Positions 1 through 10,345 of a stretch of 64,000 bases of DNA are shown in pieces. The stretch is from positions 1 to 64,000 of the forward strand of contig PKXQ01000118.1 in assembly GCA_003132405.1 (NCBI GenBank), written 5' to 3'. Below the pieces are notes generated by a model, which did no database searches, was not told the DNA's origin, and saw nothing but the letters and a program-made list of their open reading frames with translations. This DNA comes from Acidobacteriaceae bacterium (GTDB lineage: Bacteria > Acidobacteriota > Terriglobia > Terriglobales > Acidobacteriaceae). The position numbers and the translations under genes are program-made. Position 1 is the stretch's first letter; every line of letters begins with the position of its first letter.

Positions 1-54
1 AGCGCCGGCTCGCCGCCGGCTGTTGCGCAAATCAATCGTCGTCCTGAGATCCAC

Positions 55-387
55 TCAGTAGTACTGATACAGCTTCTGAAACTTTGCCCGCACCGCCCGG
101 TCTACCTCTTCCACCTTCGAGAGATAAAACTCCCGCACTTGCGACTGATCCGAAACCGGTAGCGATTTATAGAGCGAGCGTGCAGTTCCCGCTTTCTCTT
201 CGGCCGCTGCGTCGATCGCGTTTACTGCGAACACAGCATCCAGATCGCGCACTCGAACGTTGCGGCTATCGAGTTCCTTCAAATACTTTGCGACTCTGTC
301 TGCCGCGAAAGCTCTTACAATCGCGGACTTCAGGTCGTCAAACTCACGTTCCTTCTCGACCTTAATTAAGCCTTGCTCAAACTTCAC
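55..387 (-). CDS. hypothetical protein (110 aa)
   Basis: Complete ORF on the minus strand directly downstream of the tRNA-Gly gene; family not recognised. Confidence 0.5.
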   Translation of the reverse strand: MKFEQGLIKVEKEREFDDLKSAIVRAFAADRVAKYLKELDSRNVRVRDLDAVFAVNAIDAAAEEKAGTARSLYKSLPVSDQSQVREFYLSKVEEVDRAVRAKFQKLYQYY

Positions 388-435
388 CTTTACCGCTCCA
401 TCTGCAGATTCATCTCAAACGCTACGCTCAAACTC

Positions 436-510
436 TGGAGCGGGAGACGGGGATCGAACCCGCGACCAACAGCTTGGAAGGCTGTGACTCTACCACTGAG
501 TTACTCCCGC
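436..510 (-). tRNA. tRNA-Gly(TCC)
   Basis: Minus strand GCGGGAGTAACTCAGTGGTAGAGTCACAGCCTTCCAAGCTGTTGGTCGCGGGTTCGATCCCCGTCTCCCGCTCCA: cloverleaf, anticodon TCC, encoded CCA. Confidence 0.96.
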
Positions 511-562
511 CCAACCAGCTGTCAGCTCTCAGCCGTCAGCTGTCAGCAAACCCTCAATCTCA

Positions 563-638
<76 letters not shown>

Positions 639-684
639 TCGCCGTACCGCCTAAAACCTACCGCTCAAAATCGTACGCTTAAAA

Positions 685-912
685 TCAGTCTTCAATCGGC
701 TTAGACCCGGCCCGCTCATCCTCGATCCGGGTCCGCCAGTAATACAGTCCCGCCCGAAACGCAAACAATCCGAGGATCAGAAGCGTCCCGGTTCGCAGCC
801 TGATGTTCGCATTCAAGATTTGAATCGGCTCGTCCGACAGCGTGGTCCAAGCCAAAATGCCGAGCACCGCATAAGCCACCAACGCCAGCACGAACTTCTT
901 CTTGATCGTCAC
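685..912 (-). CDS. small membrane protein, hypothetical
   Basis: ORF 685..945 with hydrophobic segments. The ORF start overlaps the tRNA-Tyr 3' end, so an internal GTG start (VTIKKKFVLALVAYAV...) near 912 is more likely. Confidence 0.5.
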   Translation of the reverse strand: MTIKKKFVLALVAYAVLGILAWTTLSDEPIQILNANIRLRTGTLLILGLFAFRAGLYYWRTRIEDERAGSKPIED

Positions 913-937
913 TGCTTTGCCATCAACCACTTGACTC

Positions 938-1025
938 TGGTGCACAGGGGAGGATTCGAACCTCCGTACCTCCTGAGAGGGACAGATTTACAGTCTGTTG
1001 GCTTTAACCACTCACCCACCTGTGC
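938..1025 (-). tRNA. tRNA-Tyr(GTA)
   Basis: Class II tRNA on the minus strand, GCACAGGTGGGTGAGTGGTTAAAGCCAACAGACTGTAAATCTGT...CCTGTGCACCA; anticodon GTA. Confidence 0.96.
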
Positions 1026-1219
1026 AAATCCGAAAACACCGCTGTGCGCAAACCACAACTTCGACACAGGACAGCAAACTCTCAGCTCGGGAAACTGAAT
1101 GCGAGAACTCCCGCCTGACACCTACACTCGCCGGAAAATAAACTGAAGGAGTGCTTTCAAACTGCGCCGCCAGCGCGCGTTGCCGCCTAAACCTCGCTGT
1201 TTCCGGAATCTTGTTTATC

Positions 1220-1295
1220 TGGAGCTGGCGAAGGGAATCGAACCCCCGACCCTCTGATTACAAATCAGATGCTCTACCGACTGAGCTACGCCAGC
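1220..1295 (-). tRNA. tRNA-Thr(TGT)
   Basis: Minus strand GCTGGCGTAGCTCAGTCGGTAGAGCATCTGATTTGTAATCAGAGGGTCGGGGGTTCGATTCCCTTCGCCAGCTCCA; anticodon TGT. Confidence 0.96.
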
Positions 1296-1515
1296 AGGTG
1301 GAAGCGGGTCCTTTCGGACACAATACTTCCCTGTTCCCTTCCTGATGTCCGGGACAATTATTTAAGTTATCACAAGGGCAAATGGCGTGCAACCGAAGTC
1401 CTGCATCGACCGCGTTTGTGCGCCCTGTCGCAACTCCCGGCATGGCAAGCGGGTGCTATCATTATCCCGCTCACCGCATCGTCACAGCGGATGAGCGGAA
1501 CATCCCCCAAATTCG

Positions 1516-2598
1516 ATGCGCATTCGACGCCGCCTCCCCATCTTTGTTGTTCTGTTGCTGATTGTTGCGGCTGTTGCTCTGATAATCACGCTGCGCAAGC
1601 ACGCTCCGCCGGAAGCAGCTCGGTTGCTTCCGGGAGCGGACGGTTTCTTCTACGTCAATCTTCAATGGATTCGGACCTTCAATGCCGCCGGTCATCTGCC
1701 TCCGGTTTCGCGCGAGCCGGAATATCAGAATTTTGTCGAAGAGACGAGTTTCCAGTGGGAGCGCGACTTGGAGCAGGCCGCCTTCGCCATACACTACCCG
1801 CAGAGTTGGGGAAAGGCGGGCTCCGGCACGCCTTCGGAGCTGCGCTTCTCCGAGGTCTTCGTCGGCAAGTTCGATTCGGCCCGCCTGACCGCGTATCTCA
1901 AGAAGCTGTCTTCTTCCATCGACGATTACCGCGGCTTTGAGATCTACAACATTCCGCTAGAAGGACGCACGGTGCGTGTGGTCATTCTGAATTACGACAG
2001 TGTCGCGGTCTCGAACCATCCCAATCCTGAAGTGATTCGCGGCATTCTCGACCGGTCACGCAAACTGGCGTCGCCGTTCGGCGGGCCATGGTTGCTGCGA
2101 AAGTTCTATAAGGAAGTTCCGCTGGCGAGCCTGTCGTTTGCGGTGCTGCGCGTGACGCCCGAGATGGGATCGCTGGACGGATTGGGCAGTTGGAGTTTCT
2201 TGTTTCCGAAGCCTGCCGTGGCGGTCATTTCCGCGCGCTATCTTCGCGCTCTGCACCTGCGCGCCGTGGCCTTCACCGATAGCGATGCCGACGCGCAGGC
2301 CATCACCGAGAAGACGGCCACTTTTCTCAGCCTGTTTCACGCCGCCGAGGGCAGCGTCGGCGTGCACGGCACGGATCCGGATGTAAAAAACTTCTTCGAC
2401 AGCCTCAAAGTGCAGCAGTCGGGCGATCGAGCCATTCTCACAGCCGTAGTGCCCGCCGGATTTTTTCAAAAAGTATTAAGCGATGCGCCGCCGGAAGTGG
2501 TTGCGCCGATTCCGCCGCCCCCGACAAATACTCCCGCCCCTTCCCCGCGAAAAGCCTCGCCTGCCAAAAAGCCGCAGAGTCCAACCTCACCAAAATAA
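1516..2598 (+). CDS. hypothetical membrane-anchored/secreted protein (360 aa)
   Basis: N-terminal transmembrane segment (FVVLLLIVAAVALIITL), extracytoplasmic body and Pro-rich tail; family not recognised. Confidence 0.6.
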   Translation: MRIRRRLPIFVVLLLIVAAVALIITLRKHAPPEAARLLPGADGFFYVNLQWIRTFNAAGHLPPVSREPEYQNFVEETSFQWERDLEQAAFAIHYPQSWGKAGSGTPSELRFSEVFVGKFDSARLTAYLKKLSSSIDDYRGFEIYNIPLEGRTVRVVILNYDSVAVSNHPNPEVIRGILDRSRKLASPFGGPWLLRKFYKEVPLASLSFAVLRVTPEMGSLDGLGSWSFLFPKPAVAVISARYLRALHLRAVAFTDSDADAQAITEKTATFLSLFHAAEGSVGVHGTDPDVKNFFDSLKVQQSGDRAILTAVVPAGFFQKVLSDAPPEVVAPIPPPPTNTPAPSPRKASPAKKPQSPTSPK

Positions 2599-2733
2599 AA
2601 GTCGCGTGCGGATTCCGCGCCAGCCTATTGGCGCGAAGGAAATGAATGCGCGGAGCAGACGCGTCGAGAACGCAAATAAGAAAAGGCGCACCCGAAATTC
2701 GAGTGCGCCTTGGGGAAGGGCCGGACGCTGTAA

Positions 2734-5700
2734 CTAGAAGCTGAAGCGAGCCCCCAGAGTCAGCACACGGGCGGCAAGCGCGCTAGAAATCGTGCCGAAG
2801 TTTGAGTTTGCAATATTGTTCGAGATGCTACCCGGGCTCAGGTTCAAATTGTTGAAGACGTTGAAGGCATCCATTCGCAGCTCAAACCTGGCGTTTTCTC
2901 CCAGTACCGGCATCTTCGGCAGGCCAAAGCCCTTGGAGATCGTCAAATCCACGTCCTTATATCCTGGAACCGTGAGCGAGTTACGGTAAACGCCGGGATT
3001 CTGAGGAAGCGCGGTTCCACCGCACGTGGCCGGGGCTTTGCAGTTGTAGGCAGTATAAGTCGGCGTCGAGAAATAGGCCGCGCCGCCGTTGGGAAAGTTC
3101 TGGCTGGGACCGGCTGCAGTCTGTTCGAATGCTTCATTGCTTGTGCCGTGGCCAGCGCCACCCAGATAACCCGCAGGAAACAAGCTGGAATAACCGCAAT
3201 TCCCGCAATACAGCTGTCCGCCCTGGACGCTTACCATAGGACTCCATGGAAATCCGGAGTGCCAGTTGAAAATACCACTAAGCGACCAGCCCCCAGCGAT
3301 TTTGTCGACCCAACTGTTGCCGCCGCGAAAAAACGTCGGTTGCCACATGCCAAACACTTTGAATGCATTGGTGACGTTATAGTCGGAGCGTCCGTAGCTG
3401 AGGGTGGGATCGTACGGATAGGGCTGCTCCGAGTAGGGCGCGGAGCTGGTGTCCATGCTCCTCGACCATGTGTATTGAGCATCGGCCATGAACTGGCGCG
3501 AGAACTGATGCTTCAATTCTGCGAGCATAGCGTTGTAATTGCCGCGGCCATTCACGCCCCAGTAGTCGTTTCCGCTGAGTTGCGGATTCAGTGCGTCTCC
3601 TTGTACTGCAGGCACTGCCAGTGGGTTCTCGTGAAAGTAGATGTTTCGCGATAAGCTTCCCTGATATCCCAGTGACATTACGTACTGGTGACCGAGCTCG
3701 TACTGCATATCGAAGGAGTAATGATGAGTCCGCATCGTGGGAAGGGTGTTGGGAAAGATTTCGACGCCGGTCGAACCGGTGGTCGGCAACCCATTGGGAC
3801 CTAAAGGGGACTTCACATTCGGGTTCGCTGGATAGCCGTAAAGGTTGGTCGGGCTGTTGGAAAGAGCGTAGAAGATTCCAGGATTAATCGCGGACGGGGA
3901 TGGAGAGGTAAAACCCGGAAATACCACCAGCCCCGGATTTTGGTCGATATTGGCCGAGATCGCAATCTCTTCCTGGTTATAGTTCAGACCGTAACCGCCG
4001 CGGAACACGAGCCGGCTGTTAAATTTACTCGGGCTCCATGCAAAACCGATTTCAGGACCGAAGTTATCTTTCTGCGCGTTCCAGGAGTCTCCCTTGCTGA
4101 CGGTCAAGCCGGTCAGATAGTCCGACCCGGCACCCGGTGTGGCCCGGTACATGTTGTTCTGCTTGGAAGAGAGCGGGCCAAAATAAGACCAACGCAATCC
4201 GAGATTGATGGTGAGGTTCGGTCGCAGCTTAATATCATCCTGGCCAAAGAAACCTATGAGGTTTTCGCGGTCGTCCTGGCGCAACGTTGTGGGCACACCA
4301 GTATTAGGATCGAAGCCCCCGCCCTCGCTGTGCGGCGCATCATTCAGGAAGTCCCACATGTTATAGAAGCTATAGTTGGGAACGCCGTTATAAGTCTGCT
4401 CTTGCAGGTAAAACAGACGAGTAGCCTCACCGCCAAACTTTATGGTATGGCGTCCGAAAATTTTGGTAGCCACGTCTTTGTAGCTGTAAGTCCACTGATT
4501 GAGGATGTTGCCAACACTCGGTCCGAATTGTTCCGGCGTGATGCTGCCAATTAGACCGATGTCGTCCACGGGAAATCCAACCGGCGACTGCTGGTTGTCT
4601 GAAACCTCGTTATAGCGCCACCCGGCAGCATTGGCGCGAAGTTCATTGAGCAAGGTCGGCGAGAACGTGTGGTTCCAGATGACGGAAAACGCATCGTTGA
4701 CTTGGCTGTGATGGAGGGTGTCGTAGGCACGATTGCCATTGAGTCTACTGGACGTGAGTGGAACCCAGTAGATGGCAAATCCAATGCGGTCCCTTGCGGT
4801 GACATCTGCATCAAGGCGGCCGTTGTACTGCGCTGCATTAAAGGTTGTCGGATTCGACGTGATGTAGTCCGCAATATCTGGCGTTGTACCTAGGGGGCTA
4901 CCCGCCGTTCCGCAGCCTGTGCCAGCGCCGCCGCAGCCCGGATTGCCAGGCTCCGTCCAGCCCAGATCCTGCGTACCCACACCCGTGGTCAATGGGGTGC
5001 CGAGATTGAGACCGCCCGCTACGGTTGCACAGTTTACACCTTCGATCAGGCCGGCGCTCCCGCAGTTAGTGTTCGGGACGAGGCCGAGATTGACCACGCC
5101 ATTCCCGGGAAAGCTGAGATACTTCGCTGCAATGGGCCCCCCGCCGGTCGCCAGGGCATCAAACTGCGGAGTATCGTACCATCCGCTGCCGATAACATTC
5201 GCATTGGGCTCGCGCACGGTCTCATAATTGAAGAAGGCGAAGATCTTATTCTTCCAAATGGGGCCGCCGACGCTGCCGCCGAACTGATTGAACTTACTGT
5301 CATCCCGTTGTGATCTAGTACCATAGCCAAAGTACGGCTGATAGGCGTTCAGGTTCGGTTGGTGAGTGGTGAAGAAGAGGCTGCCGTGGTAGTCGTTGGT
5401 GCCGCTTTTGGAAGTGATCTGAACTTGTGCGCCTGTGAAGCGGCCGTCCTCGGCATCATAACTGTTGGTGACAACTTTTACGTCGCTGACTGAATCTTCT
5501 GACGGGGTGATGACCGTTGCACCTCCCCAGACGGCGCTGGTAGTGCTGATGCCGTCAATCGAAACGCCGGTGTTCTGAGCCTGGTTGCCGTTGGAATAAC
5601 CCTGAACAAGATTTTCGGTCGCGAAGATCCCAGTCGATCCACCCGAAGACGTGGGTTGACTCTGTGTGCCGGGAAGAGTGTATTGCCCGCCACCGCCGGC

Positions 5701-6219
5701 TTGCGAACCATCGTTGAACATGCCGGGAGCTAGTTGCGTAAGTTTGGTGACGTCGCGGCCGAAGGATGGCATGTGCTGGATCTGGTTATCGGTGACGACG
5801 CCGTTGAGCGAAGCGCTTTCGGTATCGAGCGCGGGTAGCGCCGATGCGTCAACGTTTACGGTTGTCGATGCGGAGCCGATCGCAAGCACCACATTGAGAG
5901 CGTTCGCTTGATCGGGAATCAGGTCGATATGGTCGAGGAATTTCTTCTGAAAGCCGTTTTTTTCAACTTCCAACTGGAAGGTTGCGGCGGCGGCTAGAGC
6001 GTTGAAGTTGAACACGCCGGCTGCATCGCTCGTCCTGACTTGCTTTTCGCCGGTCGCGGGATTGATCAGCGTGAGAGTGGCGCCTGAAACGACCGCGCCC
6101 GTGGAATCGGTCACCACGCCCTGAATGGAAGTTCGATACTGCGCCTGGACTAATGCGGTCGATGCAACGATGCTGACGATCAGCAGTGCGACGCGGACTG
6201 CCAAAGTGGAACGCCTCAT
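2734..6219 (-). CDS. TonB-dependent receptor, Oar-like with N-terminal carboxypeptidase-regulatory-like domain
   Basis: 1161 aa; signal peptide, QGVVTDSTGAVVSGATLTLINPATGE motif and a beta-barrel ending in ...LGARFSF. Confidence 0.88.
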   Translation of the reverse strand: MRRSTLAVRVALLIVSIVASTALVQAQYRTSIQGVVTDSTGAVVSGATLTLINPATGEKQVRTSDAAGVFNFNALAAAATFQLEVEKNGFQKKFLDHIDLIPDQANALNVVLAIGSASTTVNVDASALPALDTESASLNGVVTDNQIQHMPSFGRDVTKLTQLAPGMFNDGSQAGGGGQYTLPGTQSQPTSSGGSTGIFATENLVQGYSNGNQAQNTGVSIDGISTTSAVWGGATVITPSEDSVSDVKVVTNSYDAEDGRFTGAQVQITSKSGTNDYHGSLFFTTHQPNLNAYQPYFGYGTRSQRDDSKFNQFGGSVGGPIWKNKIFAFFNYETVREPNANVIGSGWYDTPQFDALATGGGPIAAKYLSFPGNGVVNLGLVPNTNCGSAGLIEGVNCATVAGGLNLGTPLTTGVGTQDLGWTEPGNPGCGGAGTGCGTAGSPLGTTPDIADYITSNPTTFNAAQYNGRLDADVTARDRIGFAIYWVPLTSSRLNGNRAYDTLHHSQVNDAFSVIWNHTFSPTLLNELRANAAGWRYNEVSDNQQSPVGFPVDDIGLIGSITPEQFGPSVGNILNQWTYSYKDVATKIFGRHTIKFGGEATRLFYLQEQTYNGVPNYSFYNMWDFLNDAPHSEGGGFDPNTGVPTTLRQDDRENLIGFFGQDDIKLRPNLTINLGLRWSYFGPLSSKQNNMYRATPGAGSDYLTGLTVSKGDSWNAQKDNFGPEIGFAWSPSKFNSRLVFRGGYGLNYNQEEIAISANIDQNPGLVVFPGFTSPSPSAINPGIFYALSNSPTNLYGYPANPNVKSPLGPNGLPTTGSTGVEIFPNTLPTMRTHHYSFDMQYELGHQYVMSLGYQGSLSRNIYFHENPLAVPAVQGDALNPQLSGNDYWGVNGRGNYNAMLAELKHQFSRQFMADAQYTWSRSMDTSSAPYSEQPYPYDPTLSYGRSDYNVTNAFKVFGMWQPTFFRGGNSWVDKIAGGWSLSGIFNWHSGFPWSPMVSVQGGQLYCGNCGYSSLFPAGYLGGAGHGTSNEAFEQTAAGPSQNFPNGGAAYFSTPTYTAYNCKAPATCGGTALPQNPGVYRNSLTVPGYKDVDLTISKGFGLPKMPVLGENARFELRMDAFNVFNNLNLSPGSISNNIANSNFGTISSALAARVLTLGARFSF

Positions 6220-6475
6220 GGAATTCTCCTCAGATCAAAAAGTGCGTTTGCTAAATCTCAGTTGATGCACTAAATAACTACGCCATTTTGCGAGAAGCTG
6301 AGTTATGCAATCCAACACCCTAGTCATCCAGGCGTCGGTCGGTCTGTGCAAAATTGCTCACTTCCCCAAACGTTCTGGCGGCGGATTCCCAACTTGATAC
6401 GACTGAATTCCTCCACGACCGCCCTGGATTTTGCCAAACTATCGTGACGCTCTTGCAAACCATGTACCACTTCTT

Positions 6476-6502
6476 ACTAAATCGGTAAAAAAGCGATTTA
6501 GT
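6476..6502. promoter_or_regulatory. putative LacI-type operator upstream of the TonB receptor
   Basis: Perfect 9-bp arms ACTAAATCG-N9-CGATTTAGT; shares the 10-mer GCGATTTAGT with the palindrome at 7892-7909. Confidence 0.5.
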
Positions 6503-6645
6503 AGAGGTTCATCGCATATCTATCACAGCGCTAAATTTAGACGGGCAGGCGGGCGGGAGACAAGCGTCGTTCTCAAGATCACGCCTATGGAACTCCGCTC
6601 GTCTCTATGAAAATGCGGAGATTGCTATGAGAAGCGATAGGTTGG

Positions 6646-7761
6646 TTAAGGCCGCCACTTCGCCGTCACGAGAGTTCCGGTGGGCACGGGATAGGTTGTT
6701 TCTCGTATCACCAGTTCGGGTTCCACAATGTGTTGATCGCGAAGCTCAGATCCGGGGCGGTTGATGCGCTTGAGAAGAATTTCGGCGGCAGCCCTCCCCA
6801 TCTCGCGCAAGGGCTGGCGCACAGTGGTTAATCCAGGATTCTGGAAAGCGGCACTTTGAATGTCGTCGAATCCAATGACGGATACATCTTCTGGAACCTG
6901 CTTGCCAGCTTCACGCAGGGCGCGAATCGCGCCCATGGCAGAAATATCATTGAAGGCGAAGAGCGCGGAGAACGGATTGCGCGATGCCAACAGAACCTTG
7001 GTCGCGATGTAGCCAAGCTGTGGTGACGGCGAATCGCCTTGGAGTTGGGTGACAAGGCGGGGATTGATCTTCAAGCCAAGCTGCTGAGCGACATGTTCGA
7101 TATTCGACCAGCGAACCTCCGTATCGGAGCTGAACTCCTGGCCCTTCATGAAGGCGATGCGGCGGTGACCGAGGTGAAAGAGGTGCTTCAATGCTAGCTC
7201 CGCGGCCCGTTGGTGGTTAAGCACAATATTGGTGACGCCCTTGACTTCGTTGTGCCCGGAGACGGTGACAACCGGCACGGAAAGGTTGAGATGCCAGGGA
7301 GTATCGACGGCGATGAGGCCGTCGACCGAGCGTTCGAGGAACATGCGCGGATATTCGTCGATGAGATCGGAGCGGTGCCGGTGACTGGCAACGAAGTAGA
7401 AGTAGCCCTCCTGGAGCAGGTAGTCTTCGACCCCGCTCATGACGGAGGCGGAGTATCCCTCACTAACTTCCGGGACGATGACGCCGATGGTGAAACTGCG
7501 CTGGGTACGGAGCGAACGGGCAAAGAAATTGGCTCGGTACTTGAACTTGCGGGCAGCGGCAAAGATGCGATCCTTAGTATCCTGAGGAATGGAATCGGCT
7601 ACGCTGGAGCGATTGATGACCAGAGAGACGGTAGCCGGGGAGAGATCGAGATGCTCGGCCAGTTTCTTGAGGCTCATGGGACGCCGGGTGGAGTGCGCGG
7701 CGGATTCGCTGGACGACTTCGGTTTCGATTTCTTAATTGCCACCGGCGCAGTCTCGCACAA
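6646..7761 (-). CDS. LacI family transcriptional regulator
   Basis: HTH MSLKKLAEHLDLSPATVSLVINRS and periplasmic-binding-like sensor domain (VSVIGFDDIQSAAFQNPGLTTVRQP). Confidence 0.92.
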   Translation of the reverse strand: MCETAPVAIKKSKPKSSSESAAHSTRRPMSLKKLAEHLDLSPATVSLVINRSSVADSIPQDTKDRIFAAARKFKYRANFFARSLRTQRSFTIGVIVPEVSEGYSASVMSGVEDYLLQEGYFYFVASHRHRSDLIDEYPRMFLERSVDGLIAVDTPWHLNLSVPVVTVSGHNEVKGVTNIVLNHQRAAELALKHLFHLGHRRIAFMKGQEFSSDTEVRWSNIEHVAQQLGLKINPRLVTQLQGDSPSPQLGYIATKVLLASRNPFSALFAFNDISAMGAIRALREAGKQVPEDVSVIGFDDIQSAAFQNPGLTTVRQPLREMGRAAAEILLKRINRPGSELRDQHIVEPELVIRETTYPVPTGTLVTAKWRP

Positions 7762-7891
7762 TGAAATCGCGGGGGCAAGCAGAGATCTTGATGCGGTTTA
7801 TGGTCGACCGTTCCTGCGTTATTCATGCTCTTCTTCCTGAACTATTGACAGCGGCGACACGAACGTAGTCTCATACAGACCGTCGTCGTTC

Positions 7892-7909
7892 AACTAACGC
7901 GATTTAGTT
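7892..7909. promoter_or_regulatory. putative LacI-type operator between lacI-like gene and GH3 gene
   Basis: AACTAA-CGCGAT-TTAGTT palindrome with central CG, in the divergent intergenic region. Confidence 0.5.
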
Positions 7910-7944
7910 CAGTACAGAATCGAATTTGTTCGAGGGGTTGAAGA

Positions 7945-10335
7945 ATGGGGCTGGCTGGGCGAGGGGCGGTAGCGGCTGGTGTCCGGCTGAAATGGCGTGG
8001 GCGGCGATCGCGGGCGCTGCTTTTCGCGGCGCTCTGCCTCGGTCAGTATTGGTTGTCAGCACAAGGGCAGACGCCGGCGTTTGAAAGCCGTAAGGGTGCG
8101 AGCGAATCGGGGGTTGCAGATCCGAAACTTGATGCCAGAGTCGAATCCATTCTTAAGAGTATGACGTTAGACGAAAAGATCGGGCAACTGGTGCAGTATT
8201 CCGCAGGGCAACCGACAGGGCCGGGGACGGGGCGCAGTGATTATAAAGAGATGATTGCGCGGGGGCAGATTGGCGCCCTGCTGAATGTAATTGAGACTCC
8301 GCTCATTAATGAGTATCAGCGGATTGCGATTGAGAAATCGCGGTTGCATATTCCGCTGCTCTTCGGGCTCGACGTGATTCATGGATTCAGGACGGAGTTT
8401 CCTATTCCTTTGGGGATGGCTTCGACGTGGGATCCGGATTTAGTGGAGAGAGCATCTCGCGTGGCGGCGTCGGAGGCTTCGGCCATTGGCATCCGCTGGA
8501 CGTTTTCTCCGATGGTCGACGTTGCGCGCGATGCGCGCTGGGGCCGCATTGCGGAAGGCGCCGGGGAAGATCCATATCTTGGGTCGGCAATGGCCGCAGC
8601 GTATGTGCGCGGCTATCAAGGCGCTCGTCTCGATGCGCCGGACACCATGGCGGCGTGCGTCAAGCACTATGTGGGTTATGGTGCGGCGGAGGGGGGCCGG
8701 GATTACAACTCGACCGAGATCTCGGAGCACACGTTGCGTGAATTTTATCTGCCGCCATTTCATGCAGCGGTTGATGCCGGAGCCGCGACTGTGATGAGCG
8801 CGTTCAATTCGCTCGACGGCGTGCCGGCTTCGGCGAATCCATTTACTCTCACAGAAATTTTGCGGAAGGAGTGGGGATTCAAAGGAATGGTCGTGAGCGA
8901 CTGGTCTTCGATCGGCGAACTTGTGGCGCATGGGATTGCCGTCGATGATGCCGCAGCTGCGCGCAAGGCGCTGCTGGCGGGCGTTGACATGGATATGGCG
9001 AGCAGCCTCTATCACGATCAACTGGCGCAACTCGTTCAATCTGGCGCGGTGCCGATGGCAAACGTTGACGAAAGTGTGCGCCGGGTTTTGCGCGTAAAGC
9101 TGGCGCTCGGTTTATTCGACCATCCTTATGTTGATGAAGGCCGTGCTCAGAGCGCGTTCTTCTTGCCGGAGAGTCTGCAGTTGGCGCAGACCATTGCCGA
9201 GCGCTCGTTTGTTCTGCTGAAGAATTCGCCGGTCGGGGGCAAAACACTTCTTCCGCTCTCGAAGGACGTGAAGACGGTGGCGGTGATTGGGCCGCTGGCT
9301 GACAATCCTTCTGATCCGGAGGGAACTTCTAGCCCTCCAAAGGCCGGAGTCTTGTCTTTTCCTGCCGAGTTAGAGCGACGTTTGGGAGAGAACAACGTGT
9401 TGCGCGCCAAAGGCGGCGGAATTCTTAAGGCGAGCGACGAGGAGATTGCGGCCGCGGTCGAGATTGCCAAGCGCGCCGACGTGGTGTTCCTCACGCTGGG
9501 CGAGTCCCCCGCCATGAGCGGGGAAGCGGCGTCGCGCGCGCACCTCGGCCTGCCCGGGCGGCAGGAGGAATTGCTCGAAGCCTTAGTCAGCACAGGCAAG
9601 CCGGTGGTGCTGATTCTTTTCAGTGGGCGTCCGCTCACGTTGCCTTGGGCGTTTGAGCATGTGCCGGCGGTGCTGGCCGCGTGGTTTCCCGGAACAGAAG
9701 TGGGACTGGCGCTGGCCCGCACGCTTTTCGGCGAATCGAATCCTAGCGGAAAGTTGGTCGTAAGTTGGCCGCGCAGCGTCGGACAGGAACCGCTTTATTA
9801 CGACGCCCTAAGTACGGGAAGGCCGCCGGGTAAGGTTGACCTTAAACACCCTCCAACCGATGTGGAGTCTAAGTACGTTTCTCGTTACATCGACGAGCAG
9901 AACTTGCCGCAATTTCCGTTTGGCTATGGGCTCTCTTACACCAGCTTTAGTTACGGACAGACTAAGATCAATAAGAATCAACTTAGAGCTGGGAATTTAA
10001 ACGCGACTTTAGGTGCGCGACCTGGTGCAACAGACGCCATTACTGTAGAGGCTGCTGTAACTAATACCGGCGTGCGGGCCGGCGAAGAATTAGTTCAGCT
10101 TTACGTAAGGCTGCAGGGGACGAGTACGGCTCAGCCAGTACGCGCCTTAAAAGGATTTCAGCAAATTGCGCTTGCTCCGGGAGAAACAAAGGAAGTTACA
10201 TTTCAACTGGGTCCAGAAGTCTTTGCCATCTGGAATGATCGCAACCAATTCACAGTCGAGCCGGCTAAGGTTACCGTGTGGATCAGTCCGGATTCCGCCA
10301 GCGGGTCGGACGCCCAGTTGGAAGTCTTACCGTAA
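7945..10335 (+). CDS. bglX: glycoside hydrolase family 3 beta-glucosidase/beta-xylosidase
   Basis: 796 aa; GH3 motifs (KHYVGYGAAEGGRDYNSTEIS, MVVSDWSSIGEL) and C-terminal fibronectin III-like domain. Confidence 0.88.
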   Translation: MGLAGRGAVAAGVRLKWRGRRSRALLFAALCLGQYWLSAQGQTPAFESRKGASESGVADPKLDARVESILKSMTLDEKIGQLVQYSAGQPTGPGTGRSDYKEMIARGQIGALLNVIETPLINEYQRIAIEKSRLHIPLLFGLDVIHGFRTEFPIPLGMASTWDPDLVERASRVAASEASAIGIRWTFSPMVDVARDARWGRIAEGAGEDPYLGSAMAAAYVRGYQGARLDAPDTMAACVKHYVGYGAAEGGRDYNSTEISEHTLREFYLPPFHAAVDAGAATVMSAFNSLDGVPASANPFTLTEILRKEWGFKGMVVSDWSSIGELVAHGIAVDDAAAARKALLAGVDMDMASSLYHDQLAQLVQSGAVPMANVDESVRRVLRVKLALGLFDHPYVDEGRAQSAFFLPESLQLAQTIAERSFVLLKNSPVGGKTLLPLSKDVKTVAVIGPLADNPSDPEGTSSPPKAGVLSFPAELERRLGENNVLRAKGGGILKASDEEIAAAVEIAKRADVVFLTLGESPAMSGEAASRAHLGLPGRQEELLEALVSTGKPVVLILFSGRPLTLPWAFEHVPAVLAAWFPGTEVGLALARTLFGESNPSGKLVVSWPRSVGQEPLYYDALSTGRPPGKVDLKHPPTDVESKYVSRYIDEQNLPQFPFGYGLSYTSFSYGQTKINKNQLRAGNLNATLGARPGATDAITVEAAVTNTGVRAGEELVQLYVRLQGTSTAQPVRALKGFQQIALAPGETKEVTFQLGPEVFAIWNDRNQFTVEPAKVTVWISPDSASGSDAQLEVLP

Positions 10336-10345
10336 AGAATCGCTT

